Assembly: GCF_002843385.1 (NCBI RefSeq)
Contig: NZ_MVDE01000014.1
Location: forward strand, 1 to 64,000
Direction: 5' to 3'
Source of the DNA: Labilibaculum manganireducens
Lineage (GTDB): Bacteria > Bacteroidota > Bacteroidia > Bacteroidales > Marinifilaceae
Length of the DNA stretch: 64,000 nt
Both the position numbers and the translations under genes were made by a program. The notes beneath the pieces were generated by a model. That model was not told where the DNA came from. It searched no databases and saw only the letters and a program-made list of their open reading frames with translations. This document shows positions 36,032-44,842 of this stretch, one piece after another (the first letter of the stretch is position 1; each line of letters begins with the position of its first letter).

Positions 36032-37090
36032 CTAAGCCTCATATAATTTAATACATTCCCGATTGATAATATCAACAGGAAGATACTCATCTTTTGGAAT
36101 ATCGTGATTCAAAAGAACATATTCGAATAATTTTTTTACGGCTTTAAATCCTTGTTGGTGGGGATGCTGACCAATTAAGAAATCAATAGTTCCGTGATTT
36201 AGATATTTGATGTTTTGTTCGATAGGATCAAAACCCACAAGAATAATATCACTGAGCGCGTTGCTAATCAGATATCTTGCTATCTTATAAACCTTGGATC
36301 CTGTTATAAAAATGGCTTTTATGTTCTTGTTTTTCTTGATTACAGAATCTAATTTCTCTTTAATAATTTCAGTATCAGATTTAGGAATTTCAATGCTTAT
36401 TTTCAGACCTTGATTTTTTCCTTTATCCATAAAATAGCTTAAAAATCCTTGTGTTCTTTGATTTAAGTGATGAACATTTTCCAGATTTTTAGCCAGATTA
36501 ATAATTAAAATATCTCCATTTTCGGGAATGCCAAAGTCTATTAAATTAGCGGCAACTCTTCCGCCGTGAAAACCATCACTGCCAACATAAGCTAAATAGT
36601 TGCTTTTCGATAATTTTGATTCGATAAAAACATATGGAATTCCTTTTTGATCAAGTTTTTCGGTGAAATCGAGACTTTCTTTTGAGAAAATAGGAGAGAA
36701 TACAACCCCCGAAGGATTAAGCTCTAAAACTGCTTCGGCTTGTTTAATGAAATCTTGTTCATTGTAATGTTCGAAAAAGAAATTTTTAACTTTTACTTGA
36801 AATTGTTCTAATTCCAAGGCGGCTTCAGTAATGCCATTTAATGGTCTTTTCCAAAATATATCTTCCTCGGTTGGGCTTGGTAACAAAGATGCAAAAACAC
36901 ATTGCTTTTTAGAAGTAAGTGCTCTGGCAATAAGGTTAGGTTGATAGTTATTTACTTTTGCGATTTCCAGAATTTTATTCTTGGTTTCTTCCGCAACTTC
37001 TCCGCGATTGTGGAGTACACGATCTACCGTACCAACAGAAACACCTGCCTGTTCAGCTATGTCTTTTATTCGAATCTTCGCTTTGGTCAT
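36032..37090 (-). CDS. LacI-family transcriptional regulator
   Basis: The 352-residue protein has an N-terminal LacI helix-turn-helix (IRIKDIAEQAGVSVGTVDRVLHNRG) and hinge (NLIARALTSKK). A periplasmic-binding-protein-like sugar-sensing domain follows (about residues 65-345). It lies directly behind the hexuronate operon on the same strand and is the likely repressor of that operon. A candidate LacI operator lies upstream of uxaC. A hairpin with a T-run stands 11 bases before its start codon, so its expression may be attenuated. The inducer is presumably a hexuronate or a pathway intermediate (inference). Confidence 0.88.
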   Translation of the reverse strand: MTKAKIRIKDIAEQAGVSVGTVDRVLHNRGEVAEETKNKILEIAKVNNYQPNLIARALTSKKQCVFASLLPSPTEEDIFWKRPLNGITEAALELEQFQVKVKNFFFEHYNEQDFIKQAEAVLELNPSGVVFSPIFSKESLDFTEKLDQKGIPYVFIESKLSKSNYLAYVGSDGFHGGRVAANLIDFGIPENGDILIINLAKNLENVHHLNQRTQGFLSYFMDKGKNQGLKISIEIPKSDTEIIKEKLDSVIKKNKNIKAIFITGSKVYKIARYLISNALSDIILVGFDPIEQNIKYLNHGTIDFLIGQHPHQQGFKAVKKLFEYVLLNHDIPKDEYLPVDIINRECIKLYEA

Positions 37091-37100
37091 TTCTAGTAAA

Positions 37101-37133
37101 TAAAAAAATCAGGAAGGAATTTATCCTTCCTGA
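37101..37133 (-). terminator. Intrinsic terminator in the lacI leader, after exuT-like gene
   Basis: Perfect 10-bp arms TCAGGAAGGA/TCCTTCCTGA with a 5-base loop are followed on the minus strand by seven T. It lies about 105 bases after the transporter stop and 11 bases before the LacI start. Confidence 0.8.
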
Positions 37134-37163
37134 AATTAACAAACTCTAACTACAATTATGAAA

Positions 37164-37171
37164 CAAAAGTA
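37164..37171 (-). promoter_or_regulatory. Candidate -7 element for the LacI gene
   Basis: On the minus strand the word TACTTTTG fits the Bacteroidota TAnnTTTG consensus. It is upstream of the leader terminator, so transcripts started here must pass that hairpin before the start codon. Confidence 0.4.
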
Positions 37172-37237
37172 ATACATTTACTCATAAAAAATTTAGAATC
37201 CTAAGGGTAAAGTATTGAGGGGTTTATTGAATTGCGG

Positions 37238-38686
37238 TTATTCTGTTATTGGCTTGTAATGAGGAACCAAAGATTTCATAATGGCCCAACCAATTAAATA
37301 AGCAACCGCACAAATTGAAAAAATGATGAAATAACCTGCTCTGATTCCTTCAAAGCCCATAAACTTCATATTGGTGTTTGCTGCAAAGTCGAAAAGAACT
37401 CCAGAACCTTTATTGATACAGAATGAACCTAAACCTCCGGCCATTCCTCCAATTCCGGTAATGGTTGCTATTGATGAACGGGGAAACATATCACCTGTAG
37501 TAGAGAAGATATTTGCAGACCATGCCTGATGTGCAGCTCCGGCGATACCAATGATAATAACAGGAAACCAATAAGAATAAGTACCTAAGGGTTGAGCTAA
37601 TAAAGCCAAAAGAGGGAAGAATGCAAAAATAAGCATCGATTTCATTCGTCCGGCATATGGATCCATTCCTTTTTTATCAACAAAATAAGTTGGGAGCCAT
37701 CCGCCAATAATAGACAACAATGTGATTGCATATAAAACAAACAGTAATAATTGTGCTGTTGTGCTGTTGGAAGTTAAACCGTAAACATCACTTAAGTAGG
37801 CTGGAGTCCAGAATAAAAAGAACCACCAAACACCATCAGTCATGAATTTACCAATAATAAACGACCAGGTTTGTTTGTATTTAAAAGTATCAACAAATGA
37901 TATTTTCAGACTTTCGTTTGCCGTAGTTTTGTCATCATCACTACTGTCGTCCTGATTAATATATGCTAACTCGGCAGGGTTTACTTTATTGTGCTCGTGA
38001 GGTTTTTTGTACATGAACTTCCAAAAGAATATCCAAACAAATCCTAAAGCTCCTATAATAATAAATGCCATTTCCCATCCAAAATGAGAAGCAATTACCG
38101 GAATTGTTATTGGAGCAGCCAATGCTCCTACTGTTGCTCCGGCATTAAAAATACTAGTTGCATAAGCTCTGTCTTTTTTAGGGAAATATTCTGCTGTTGT
38201 TTTAATTGCAGCCGGAAAGTTTCCAGCCTCACCAATGGCAAGAACAAATCGTGCAAAGACGAAAAGAACTACACTGACATTAATAATTTTAGAGACGTTG
38301 CTCACCTGTTTTATGGCTTCTTTTGCATTTTCAAAATCAAGAAACCATTCGCCGCTAACGATACCCGATGTGGCAATACCACAAAAAGCATGTAATACAG
38401 CTCCTACTGACCAAATACCAATAGCCCAAATAAAACCTCTTTTTGTGTCCAGCCAATCAATGAACCGGCCTGCAACTAAAAGGCCTACGGCATAAAAAAC
38501 AGAGAATAAAGCGGTGATATTACCATAGTCGTTATTGGTCCAGTGAAATTCCGGGGCTATAAAATCTTTCCATGTCAGCGAGAGTACTTGCCGATCCATG
38601 TAATTAATTGTCGTTGCAAAGAATAGTAATGAACAGATTTGCCACCTGTACTTAGTCATATTTCCTTTTATCTGTATTGCAGTCAT
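37238..38686 (-). CDS. exuT: MFS hexuronate transporter (ExuT-like)
   Basis: The 482-residue protein has about twelve transmembrane helices and belongs to the anion:cation symporter group. Diagnostic phrases are LFFATTINYMDRQVLSL in helix 1 and GEAGNFPAAIKTTAEYFPKKDRAYATSIF around helix 4, as in ExuT/GudP transporters. It imports hexuronates with protons across the inner membrane. It is the last gene of the uronate operon, 46 bases after uxuA, and is followed by a terminator. An internal start (MTKYRWQICSL) is also possible. Substrate assignment rests on homology wording and operon context. Confidence 0.88.
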   Translation of the reverse strand: MTAIQIKGNMTKYRWQICSLLFFATTINYMDRQVLSLTWKDFIAPEFHWTNNDYGNITALFSVFYAVGLLVAGRFIDWLDTKRGFIWAIGIWSVGAVLHAFCGIATSGIVSGEWFLDFENAKEAIKQVSNVSKIINVSVVLFVFARFVLAIGEAGNFPAAIKTTAEYFPKKDRAYATSIFNAGATVGALAAPITIPVIASHFGWEMAFIIIGALGFVWIFFWKFMYKKPHEHNKVNPAELAYINQDDSSDDDKTTANESLKISFVDTFKYKQTWSFIIGKFMTDGVWWFFLFWTPAYLSDVYGLTSNSTTAQLLLFVLYAITLLSIIGGWLPTYFVDKKGMDPYAGRMKSMLIFAFFPLLALLAQPLGTYSYWFPVIIIGIAGAAHQAWSANIFSTTGDMFPRSSIATITGIGGMAGGLGSFCINKGSGVLFDFAANTNMKFMGFEGIRAGYFIIFSICAVAYLIGWAIMKSLVPHYKPITE

Positions 38687-38732
38687 TTATTTATCGTTAG
38701 AGATTAATAATTTTATTTTTTAAAGACAAACT

Positions 38733-39914
38733 TTATAAATTTTTGCTTATTCCTAATTCAAGACCTCGTAATTCTGCCAATCCTTTCATTCTGCCGTACA
38801 AAGAATATCCTGGGTTTGTCTTCTTTGGAAGATCATCCAGCATTTTATTGCCATGATCGGGGCGCATCGGAATTTGCCAGTCTTTTCGGCCTGATTCTTT
38901 ACGTTCTTTTTCTTCTATCAGTAAAGCTTTCATTACAGCCGGAATATCAATATCTCCATCAAACAAGTAGTTTTCGAAGAAGTTTCCTTCCTCGTCTCTG
39001 GTCACATTTCTAAGATGAACAAAATTGATTCGGGGAGCTAATATCTTTGTCATTTCCGGCAGATCATTAAAATGACCAGCACCAAACGATCCTGTACACA
39101 ATGTAATTCCATTTGAAACCGAGTCAACTACTTTAGTTAATTCCAGAGCGTCTTCGATGGTGCTTACAACTCTGGGTAAACCAAGCAAAGCACGTGGCGG
39201 ATCATCCGGGTGAATGGCCATTCTTACACCTGCTTGTTCGGCAACAGGAATGATTTCCTGCAAAAACTCATGCAGATGTTTTTTCAATTTGGATGCATCA
39301 ATTTCTTTGTAGCCATCCAATACTTTTTGGAAACTTTCCAAAGTATATGATTCTTCGGCACCAGGGAGACCTGCGATTACATTTCGGGTAATTTTTTCGA
39401 TTTCGGCTTCCGACATGCTGTCAAACTTTTCCTTGGCACGGGTTACCATTTCAACAGAATAATCTTCATCCGCATTTTGACGCTTTAAAATATAAATATC
39501 AAAGGCGGCAAAAGTCACCATGTCGAATTTTAGTGCATTCGATCCATCAGTAAAGTTGAATTCCAAATCGGTTCTTGACCAATCCAAAATAGGCATAAAA
39601 TTGTAGCAAATGGTTTCAATACCACATTCACCTAAGTTTTTGATGCTCTGCTTGTAATTTTCTATGTATACTTTGTAATTGCCGGTTTGTTTTTTTATAT
39701 CCTCATGAACTGGCACACTCTCAACCACCGACCAAGTTAGTCCGGCAGCTTCAATTTCGGATATTCTTTTTTTGATTTCGTCAATGGACCAGACTTCTCC
39801 GTTTGGAATTTGATGAAGAGCCGATACAATACCGGTTGCTCCGGTTTGTCTTATTTCCTGAAGTGAGATTGGATCGTTTGGACCGTACCATCTCCATGTT
39901 TGTTCTAATGACAT
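38733..39914 (-). CDS. uxuA: D-mannonate dehydratase
   Basis: The 393-residue enzyme dehydrates D-mannonate to 2-keto-3-deoxygluconate. Start ATG 39914 gives [18 protein letters not shown], the usual N-terminus; the longer frame adds 12 unusual residues. Family phrases include [60 protein letters not shown] and [10 protein letters not shown]. They contain the metal-binding His, Cys and Asp residues expected in UxuA. It lies between the SDR-type mannonate oxidoreductase and the transporter in the uronate operon. Confidence 0.95.
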   Translation of the reverse strand: MSLEQTWRWYGPNDPISLQEIRQTGATGIVSALHQIPNGEVWSIDEIKKRISEIEAAGLTWSVVESVPVHEDIKKQTGNYKVYIENYKQSIKNLGECGIETICYNFMPILDWSRTDLEFNFTDGSNALKFDMVTFAAFDIYILKRQNADEDYSVEMVTRAKEKFDSMSEAEIEKITRNVIAGLPGAEESYTLESFQKVLDGYKEIDASKLKKHLHEFLQEIIPVAEQAGVRMAIHPDDPPRALLGLPRVVSTIEDALELTKVVDSVSNGITLCTGSFGAGHFNDLPEMTKILAPRINFVHLRNVTRDEEGNFFENYLFDGDIDIPAVMKALLIEEKERKESGRKDWQIPMRPDHGNKMLDDLPKKTNPGYSLYGRMKGLAELRGLELGISKNL

Positions 39915-40031
39915 GTTGTTTGTTTTATAGTTAATGGACAAAACGGACAAGAGGTGATTGAATTCTTGTTCCGTTTTGTCACATAAACACGCTAACCTAA
40001 CTATAATATATAATTAAAACTAAAAAGCCTG

Positions 40032-40871
40032 TTAAACTCCGCTATACGCACTAAATCCTCCATCAACAGGAATCACAATTCCTGTTACAAATGCCGACCA
40101 GTCCGATAGCAGATATAGTAGGGTACCCTGCAATTCTTCAGGAGTACCGTAACGTTCCATTGGTGTATTGTTAATAATTTTTACGCCTCGTGCAGTTGGC
40201 TCACCTGTTGCTTCATCGGTTAGTAAAAAGCGATTCTGATTTGTCAGCAAAAATCCAGGAGCTATTGCATTTACACGTACTCCCATTTTTGAAAAATGAA
40301 CTGCTAACCATTGCGTAAAATTGTTCACAGAAGCTTTTGCTGCCGAATAAGCTGCAATTCTGGTCAGAGGACGGTAAGAGTTCATCGAAGATACATTTAC
40401 TATTGAACCTCCTTTTTTCTCAATCATATCCATGGCAAACACCATCGTTGGAAGAATCGTTCCTTTAAAGTTCAAATCAAAAACTCTATCAAAACCCTCC
40501 ATTTTCATTCCAAAGAAAGTTTCTTCCAGATTTTCAAGATCAGAATCTACCATTTGATCTACACCAGATGTAGCCAGAGGTGAATTCCCTCCGGCTCCAT
40601 TGATAAGATAATCTACACTCCCCAGCTTATTATTGATTATCCTCTTTGCTTCCTGCAGTGATTCTTTATCAAGTACGCTTGCTGCAAGCCCAATTGAAGA
40701 AACATTGTATTTGGTTTCAATTTCCTGAGCTAATTTTTCAACAGCATCAGCATTAATATCAATCAATGCCGTTTTTACACCCATTGCAGCCAATGATTTA
40801 GCCATAGTAGAGCAAATTACTCCTCCGGCACCGGTAACAACGGCTACTTTATTTCTTAAATTGGTTTCCAT
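40032..40871 (-). CDS. uxuB-like: SDR-type D-mannonate oxidoreductase (fructuronate reductase)
   Basis: The 279-residue short-chain dehydrogenase has a nucleotide motif VAVVTGAGGVICSTMA, an NGAGGN motif, catalytic Ser in SSMNSY and YxxxK in AYSAAKAS. The insertion around EETFFGMKMEGFDRVFDLNFKG is typical of the SDR family that replaces the classical long-chain UxuB in many Bacteroidota. It reduces D-fructuronate to D-mannonate with NAD(P)H. It starts 6 bases after the kdgA stop. KduD-type activity is less likely because of the length and the uxuA neighbour, but is not excluded. Confidence 0.85.
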   Translation of the reverse strand: METNLRNKVAVVTGAGGVICSTMAKSLAAMGVKTALIDINADAVEKLAQEIETKYNVSSIGLAASVLDKESLQEAKRIINNKLGSVDYLINGAGGNSPLATSGVDQMVDSDLENLEETFFGMKMEGFDRVFDLNFKGTILPTMVFAMDMIEKKGGSIVNVSSMNSYRPLTRIAAYSAAKASVNNFTQWLAVHFSKMGVRVNAIAPGFLLTNQNRFLLTDEATGEPTARGVKIINNTPMERYGTPEELQGTLLYLLSDWSAFVTGIVIPVDGGFSAYSGV

Positions 40872-40877
40872 TTTTGT

Positions 40878-41549
40878 TTATTTTCTGATTTCTTTGATGA
40901 TAGAGACAGCATTTGCAGTTGCAGCTTCAATTGCTTCGTAATTGAATGATCCATCTGAATTTTTCACCATCAGCTGAGATCCCATTCCTACACAATGTAC
41001 ACCAGCATCAAACCATTTCGTTAGGTTCTCTTTTTCTGGTTTTACGCCGCCGGTAGGCATAATTGAAGACCATGAGAAAGGCCCTTTTACGGCTTTTACA
41101 AACTCAGGACCACCCACTTGTTCTCCTGGAAATATTTTCACAACCTCAGCACCTAATTCTTCAGCGTATGAAATTTCTGTTAATGATCCACAACCTGGTG
41201 ACCAGGCTATTTTCCGACGGTTACAAACTTTAGCCATTTCCGCATTTAAGATTGGAGAAACAATAAAATTTGCACCCAACTGGATGTATAATGAAGTTGT
41301 ACCGGCGTCAATAATAGACCCGACGCCTAAAATCATTTCCGGACATTCTTTAGCAGTCCATTTAATTAGTTCTGCGAAAACTTCATGTGCAAAATCGCCG
41401 CGGTTAACGAATTCAAATACGCGGGCACCACCTTTGTAGCATGCTTTAACAATCTCTTTACAAACTTCTATATCTGAATGAAAGAATACAGGAATCATTC
41501 CCACTTCTTTCATTTTTAAAGCAACTTCTATTCTTGAATATTGAGCCAT
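40878..41549 (-). CDS. kdgA: KDPG aldolase (2-dehydro-3-deoxyphosphogluconate aldolase)
   Basis: The 223-residue TIM-barrel enzyme splits 2-keto-3-deoxy-6-phosphogluconate into pyruvate and glyceraldehyde-3-phosphate. The N-terminal catalytic Glu region appears as GGARVFEFVNRGD. The Schiff-base Lys is in EVVKIFPGEQVGGPEF, and the phosphate-binding part is MPTGGVKPEKEN. The residues AWSPGCGSLTE precede the Lys as in Eda proteins. It sits between kdgK and the SDR gene, so the last two steps of uronate breakdown are adjacent. Confidence 0.93.
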   Translation of the reverse strand: MAQYSRIEVALKMKEVGMIPVFFHSDIEVCKEIVKACYKGGARVFEFVNRGDFAHEVFAELIKWTAKECPEMILGVGSIIDAGTTSLYIQLGANFIVSPILNAEMAKVCNRRKIAWSPGCGSLTEISYAEELGAEVVKIFPGEQVGGPEFVKAVKGPFSWSSIMPTGGVKPEKENLTKWFDAGVHCVGMGSQLMVKNSDGSFNYEAIEAATANAVSIIKEIRK

Positions 41550-41561
41550 TTTTTTTTATTG

Positions 41562-41630
41562 ATTATGAATTGAGAATTAGGAATTATATGTCTGAAGTAT
41601 TCTTCATTTATAATTCATAACTCATAATTT
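41562..41630. repeat. AT-rich hairpin repeat between kdgK and kdgA
   Basis: ATTATGAATTGAGAATTAGGAATTAT-type sequence at the left and TTATAATTCATAACTCATAATT-type sequence at the right form an imperfect inverted repeat. The words resemble short AT-rich repeats scattered in Bacteroidota genomes. It may tune expression or mRNA stability within the operon. Confidence 0.45.
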
Positions 41631-42666
41631 ATCTGGCAACCCGTCCGGATGCATCACCTTCCATTAACTTCACCACTTCGTCAACAGTAACTTGATTGTA
41701 ATCGCCATAGATTGTATGTTTCAAACAAGATGCTGCAACCGCAAAATTTAGAGCTTTCTGATCATCTTTTGGCCATGTAATTAATCCGTAAATTAAGCCT
41801 CCCATAAATGAATCACCGCCACCAACACGATCAACGATGTGTGTTATTTGGTACGTATTATTTGCTTTGTACAATTCTGTTCCATCATATAAAACACCTG
41901 TCCACGAATTGTGGTTTGCGCTGATAGATCCGCGTAAAGTGGTAATTACTTTTTTACAACGGGGAAATTGTTTCATGATTTGTTGAGAAACAGATAAGTA
42001 AGCTCCTGCTTCAACATGTCCGCCGGTAACATCAACACCTTCTGGTTTGATTCCTAAAACTTTTTCAGCATCTTCTTCGTTTCCTAATATTACGTCGCAG
42101 CCGGCAACTAATTCAGGCATCACTTCGTTTGCAGTTTTGCCGTATTTCCAAAGATTTTTTCTGTAGTTTAAATCAGTTGAAACGGTAATACCTCTTTTGT
42201 TGGCTTCTTTAATAGCTTGTAAGCAAACGTCAGCAGCACCTTGTGAAATGGCCGGAGTAATACCTGTCCAATGAAACCATGATGCACCTTCAAAAACTTT
42301 TTCCCAGTCAATCATTCCGATTTCAAGTTCAGCAGCAGCAGAATTAGCTCTGTCGTAAACCACTTTACTGCCTCGGCTAACAGCTCCAGTTTCCAAAAAA
42401 TAAATTCCCAAACGATCTCCACCCCAAACGATGTTGTCAACACCAACGCCGTATTTTCTTAAATCCATCATACAAGCGTGGCCAATATCATTCTTTGGAA
42501 GACGGCTTACAAAATCAACCTCAATGCCATAATTTGCCAAAGAAACGGCAACATTAGCTTCTCCTCCGCCATAAGTAGCGTTAAAATTATCAACTTGAGA
42601 AAATCTAGCATAACCAGGTGTTGCAAGTCTTAGCATGATTTCACCGAAAGTAACTACTTTATTCAT
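41629..42666 (-). CDS. kdgK: 2-dehydro-3-deoxygluconokinase (PfkB family)
   Basis: The 345-residue ribokinase-fold enzyme phosphorylates 2-keto-3-deoxygluconate with ATP. The N-terminal PfkB region is TFGEIMLRLATPGYARF ... YGGGEANVAVSLANYG. The C-terminal signature with the catalytic Asp is DRVGGGDSFMGGLIYGL. In the Bacteroidota group KdgK proteins share the long insertion around residues 200-245, present here. It is the second gene of the operon, 24 bases after uxaC. Confidence 0.93.
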   Translation of the reverse strand: MNKVVTFGEIMLRLATPGYARFSQVDNFNATYGGGEANVAVSLANYGIEVDFVSRLPKNDIGHACMMDLRKYGVGVDNIVWGGDRLGIYFLETGAVSRGSKVVYDRANSAAAELEIGMIDWEKVFEGASWFHWTGITPAISQGAADVCLQAIKEANKRGITVSTDLNYRKNLWKYGKTANEVMPELVAGCDVILGNEEDAEKVLGIKPEGVDVTGGHVEAGAYLSVSQQIMKQFPRCKKVITTLRGSISANHNSWTGVLYDGTELYKANNTYQITHIVDRVGGGDSFMGGLIYGLITWPKDDQKALNFAVAASCLKHTIYGDYNQVTVDEVVKLMEGDASGRVAR

Positions 42667-42690
42667 CTTTATTATTTTGTTTGAGTAAGA

Positions 42691-44094
42691 TTAAAAATTG
42701 AAATAGTTTTTAGCATTATAGTAACAGATTCCCTGCACTATTTCTTTCAACAATTCTTCGTTGTACGGAATTAATCCCTTTTCAACATCGTTACCAATTA
42801 GGTTACAAAGAATTCTGCGGAAATATTCGTGACGGCTGTAGCTTAAGAATGATCTGGAGTCAGTTAGCATTCCAACAAAGCGACTTAAAAGTCCAAGATT
42901 AGAAAGTGCATTCATTTGTTTCTCCATGCCATCTTTCTGATCCAAAAACCACCATCCTGACCCCCATTGAATTTTACCAGCGATCTCACCATCCTGAAAA
43001 TTCCCCAACATGGTTGCATAAACTTCGTTATGCGCAGGGTTTAGATTGTAAAGAATGGTTTTGGTTAATTTCTCTTCCGTTGCCAATCGATTTAGGAATT
43101 TTGACATGTCTTCAGCGACCAATTTGTCCGCAATTGAATCGAATCCGGTATCGGCACCTAATTTGTTGAACATTCCGGTGTTATTGTTACGAATAGCACC
43201 AATATGGAATTGCTGAACCCATCCTTTTGAATGATCCAAAACAGCAAATTCATACAACATTGCCGATTTGAATTTCAAAATTTCTTTTTCGTTCAATTCT
43301 TCTCCTTTTCGGATCTTTACAAAAATTTCAGTGGCTTCATCATTTGTATATTCAGCGGCAAAAAATTGCTCCAAACCATGATCGGAAGCCTTACAACCCA
43401 TTTCAGCAAAGAAATCATGTCTTTTTTGAAGTGCCGAAAGTAAATCTTCAAATGTGTTGATTTCCATTTCGGAAGCAATTGCCAGTTTGTTGATGTATGC
43501 GTTGTATTCTGATGCATCATCAACAGCCATTGCTTTATCTGGTCTCCATGATGGAACCACTTTGGTTTTAAATCCGGAATCTTTAATTGCTTTATGATAT
43601 TCCAACGAATCGGCAGGATCATCGGTTGTACCGATAACTTCAACATTGGCTTTGCGAATTAAGCTTCTGCATGAAAACTCAGGAGTATTCAATTTTTTAT
43701 TGCACTCGTTCCAGATTTCCTCTGATGTATCAGGACTTAATATTTTTTCAATGCCAAATGGTTTTTTTAGCTCCAAATGTGTCCAGTGGTAAAGAGGGTT
43801 GCGCAATGTATAAGGAACAGTACAAGCCCAATTTTCGAATTTCTCTCTGTCAGAGGAAGATTCTCCGGTGACATCTTCTTCTTTTATACCGTTGGTTCTC
43901 ATAGCTCTCCACTTGTAGTGGTCACCATATAACCATATCTGAGTCATGTTTTCAAATTGCTTATCATCCGCTATTTCTTTTGGGGAAATATGGCAGTGAT
44001 AGTCGATAATTGGAAGATCGGCTGCAAATTCATGATACAGTTTTTTCGCTGTATCGGTCTCAAGAATAAAATCTTTGTCTAAAAATTTCTTCAT
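42691..44094 (-). CDS. uxaC: Uronate (glucuronate/galacturonate) isomerase
   Basis: The 467-residue amidohydrolase-superfamily enzyme isomerises D-glucuronate to D-fructuronate and D-galacturonate to D-tagaturonate. Start ATG 44094 gives MKKFLDKDFILET, the common N-terminus; the longer frame adds 11 residues. Motifs include IDYHCHISPKEIAD (metal His pair), IGTTDDPADSLEYH, QFHIGAIRNNNT and GMLTDSRSFLSYSRHEYFRR. As the first gene of the operon it lies behind a candidate LacI operator. Because uxuA and uxuB follow, while altronate genes are absent here, glucuronate is the likelier substrate. Confidence 0.95.
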   Translation of the reverse strand: MKKFLDKDFILETDTAKKLYHEFAADLPIIDYHCHISPKEIADDKQFENMTQIWLYGDHYKWRAMRTNGIKEEDVTGESSSDREKFENWACTVPYTLRNPLYHWTHLELKKPFGIEKILSPDTSEEIWNECNKKLNTPEFSCRSLIRKANVEVIGTTDDPADSLEYHKAIKDSGFKTKVVPSWRPDKAMAVDDASEYNAYINKLAIASEMEINTFEDLLSALQKRHDFFAEMGCKASDHGLEQFFAAEYTNDEATEIFVKIRKGEELNEKEILKFKSAMLYEFAVLDHSKGWVQQFHIGAIRNNNTGMFNKLGADTGFDSIADKLVAEDMSKFLNRLATEEKLTKTILYNLNPAHNEVYATMLGNFQDGEIAGKIQWGSGWWFLDQKDGMEKQMNALSNLGLLSRFVGMLTDSRSFLSYSRHEYFRRILCNLIGNDVEKGLIPYNEELLKEIVQGICYYNAKNYFNF

Positions 44095-44149
44095 CGATAT
44101 TGTATCAAATAAGTTTCGTTTTCGCACACGGGAGTTTGTAAAAAAAATG

Positions 44150-44168
44150 TTTAAAACGATTGTTTAAA
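44150..44168. promoter_or_regulatory. Candidate LacI-family operator upstream of uxaC
   Basis: The central 12 bases AAACGATTGTTT (44154-44165) form a near-perfect dyad (5 of 6 pairs) with flanking TTTAAA on both sides. It lies about 55 bases before the uxaC start. The AACG...GTT wording fits LacI-family operators. A second hairpin, CGTGT-TCGG-ACACG (44203-44216), lies further upstream. Confidence 0.5.
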
Positions 44169-44842
44169 TAATAAGAACCTTTTCAAAGTTTAAATCTAAA
44201 ATACTTCCGTGTTCGGACACGAAGATAGTGAGGTTTTTTATTTATAGCAAACGAGTGGGTGATTTTAAATTAAATTTATTTAAGGTATAGCTGATTTTAA
44301 TTCGTTATAATAGTCAATGCTAATCAATGCAAATCCTTTGGAATTGGTGAAATACCACATGTTAAAGAGTGTCGTAAATGATGTGGTGAATTGTAATAAT
44401 GAATGCATTATTTAAATTGTATCTAGTTAATAATAAGGGGATTTGTATTTATTGTTTTGCTTAGTAAGTTAATTATTGATTTTATGAACAGGTATGTCTG
44501 TGAAATCTGTTTTTCAAAACTTTTATATTTCGAATACAATATTTTGATTTTATGGATTGTAGAGAGCCGTATAGCGATCATAACCATTATATCATAGCTG
44601 TTTGCAGTTCTAGTATATTTTGAGGTTTTTTTATAGTTTAGAGGCTTCATTAGTATTATTTGTTTATTTTAACAAGCTTTAGTGAAATTTAACTGTCTGC
44701 ATGAATTTTGAATTTAACTAAATGATTGCCTAGAGTGCATTTTTTGCTTAACCTGCTATTAAAAGTTGAATGGAATTATGTTAGTATTCCATTAGTTTAT
44801 TCTGTATGATTTTTTAGTCATTATAAAACCTACTGGAACCTT
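44169..44842. other. Gene-free region between divergent uxaC and AraC-sensor genes
   Basis: The stretch is AT-rich without a supported gene. A 75-codon minus-strand frame (44423-44650) has no recognisable features. The left part carries the hairpin CGTGTTCGGACACG. Promoters for both divergent units must lie here, but none is clear enough to mark. Confidence 0.4.

Noticed and set aside
44423-44650. Minus-strand 75-codon frame in the uxaC/AraC-sensor gap
   Set aside because: It is an AT-rich chance frame with no conserved-looking segment.
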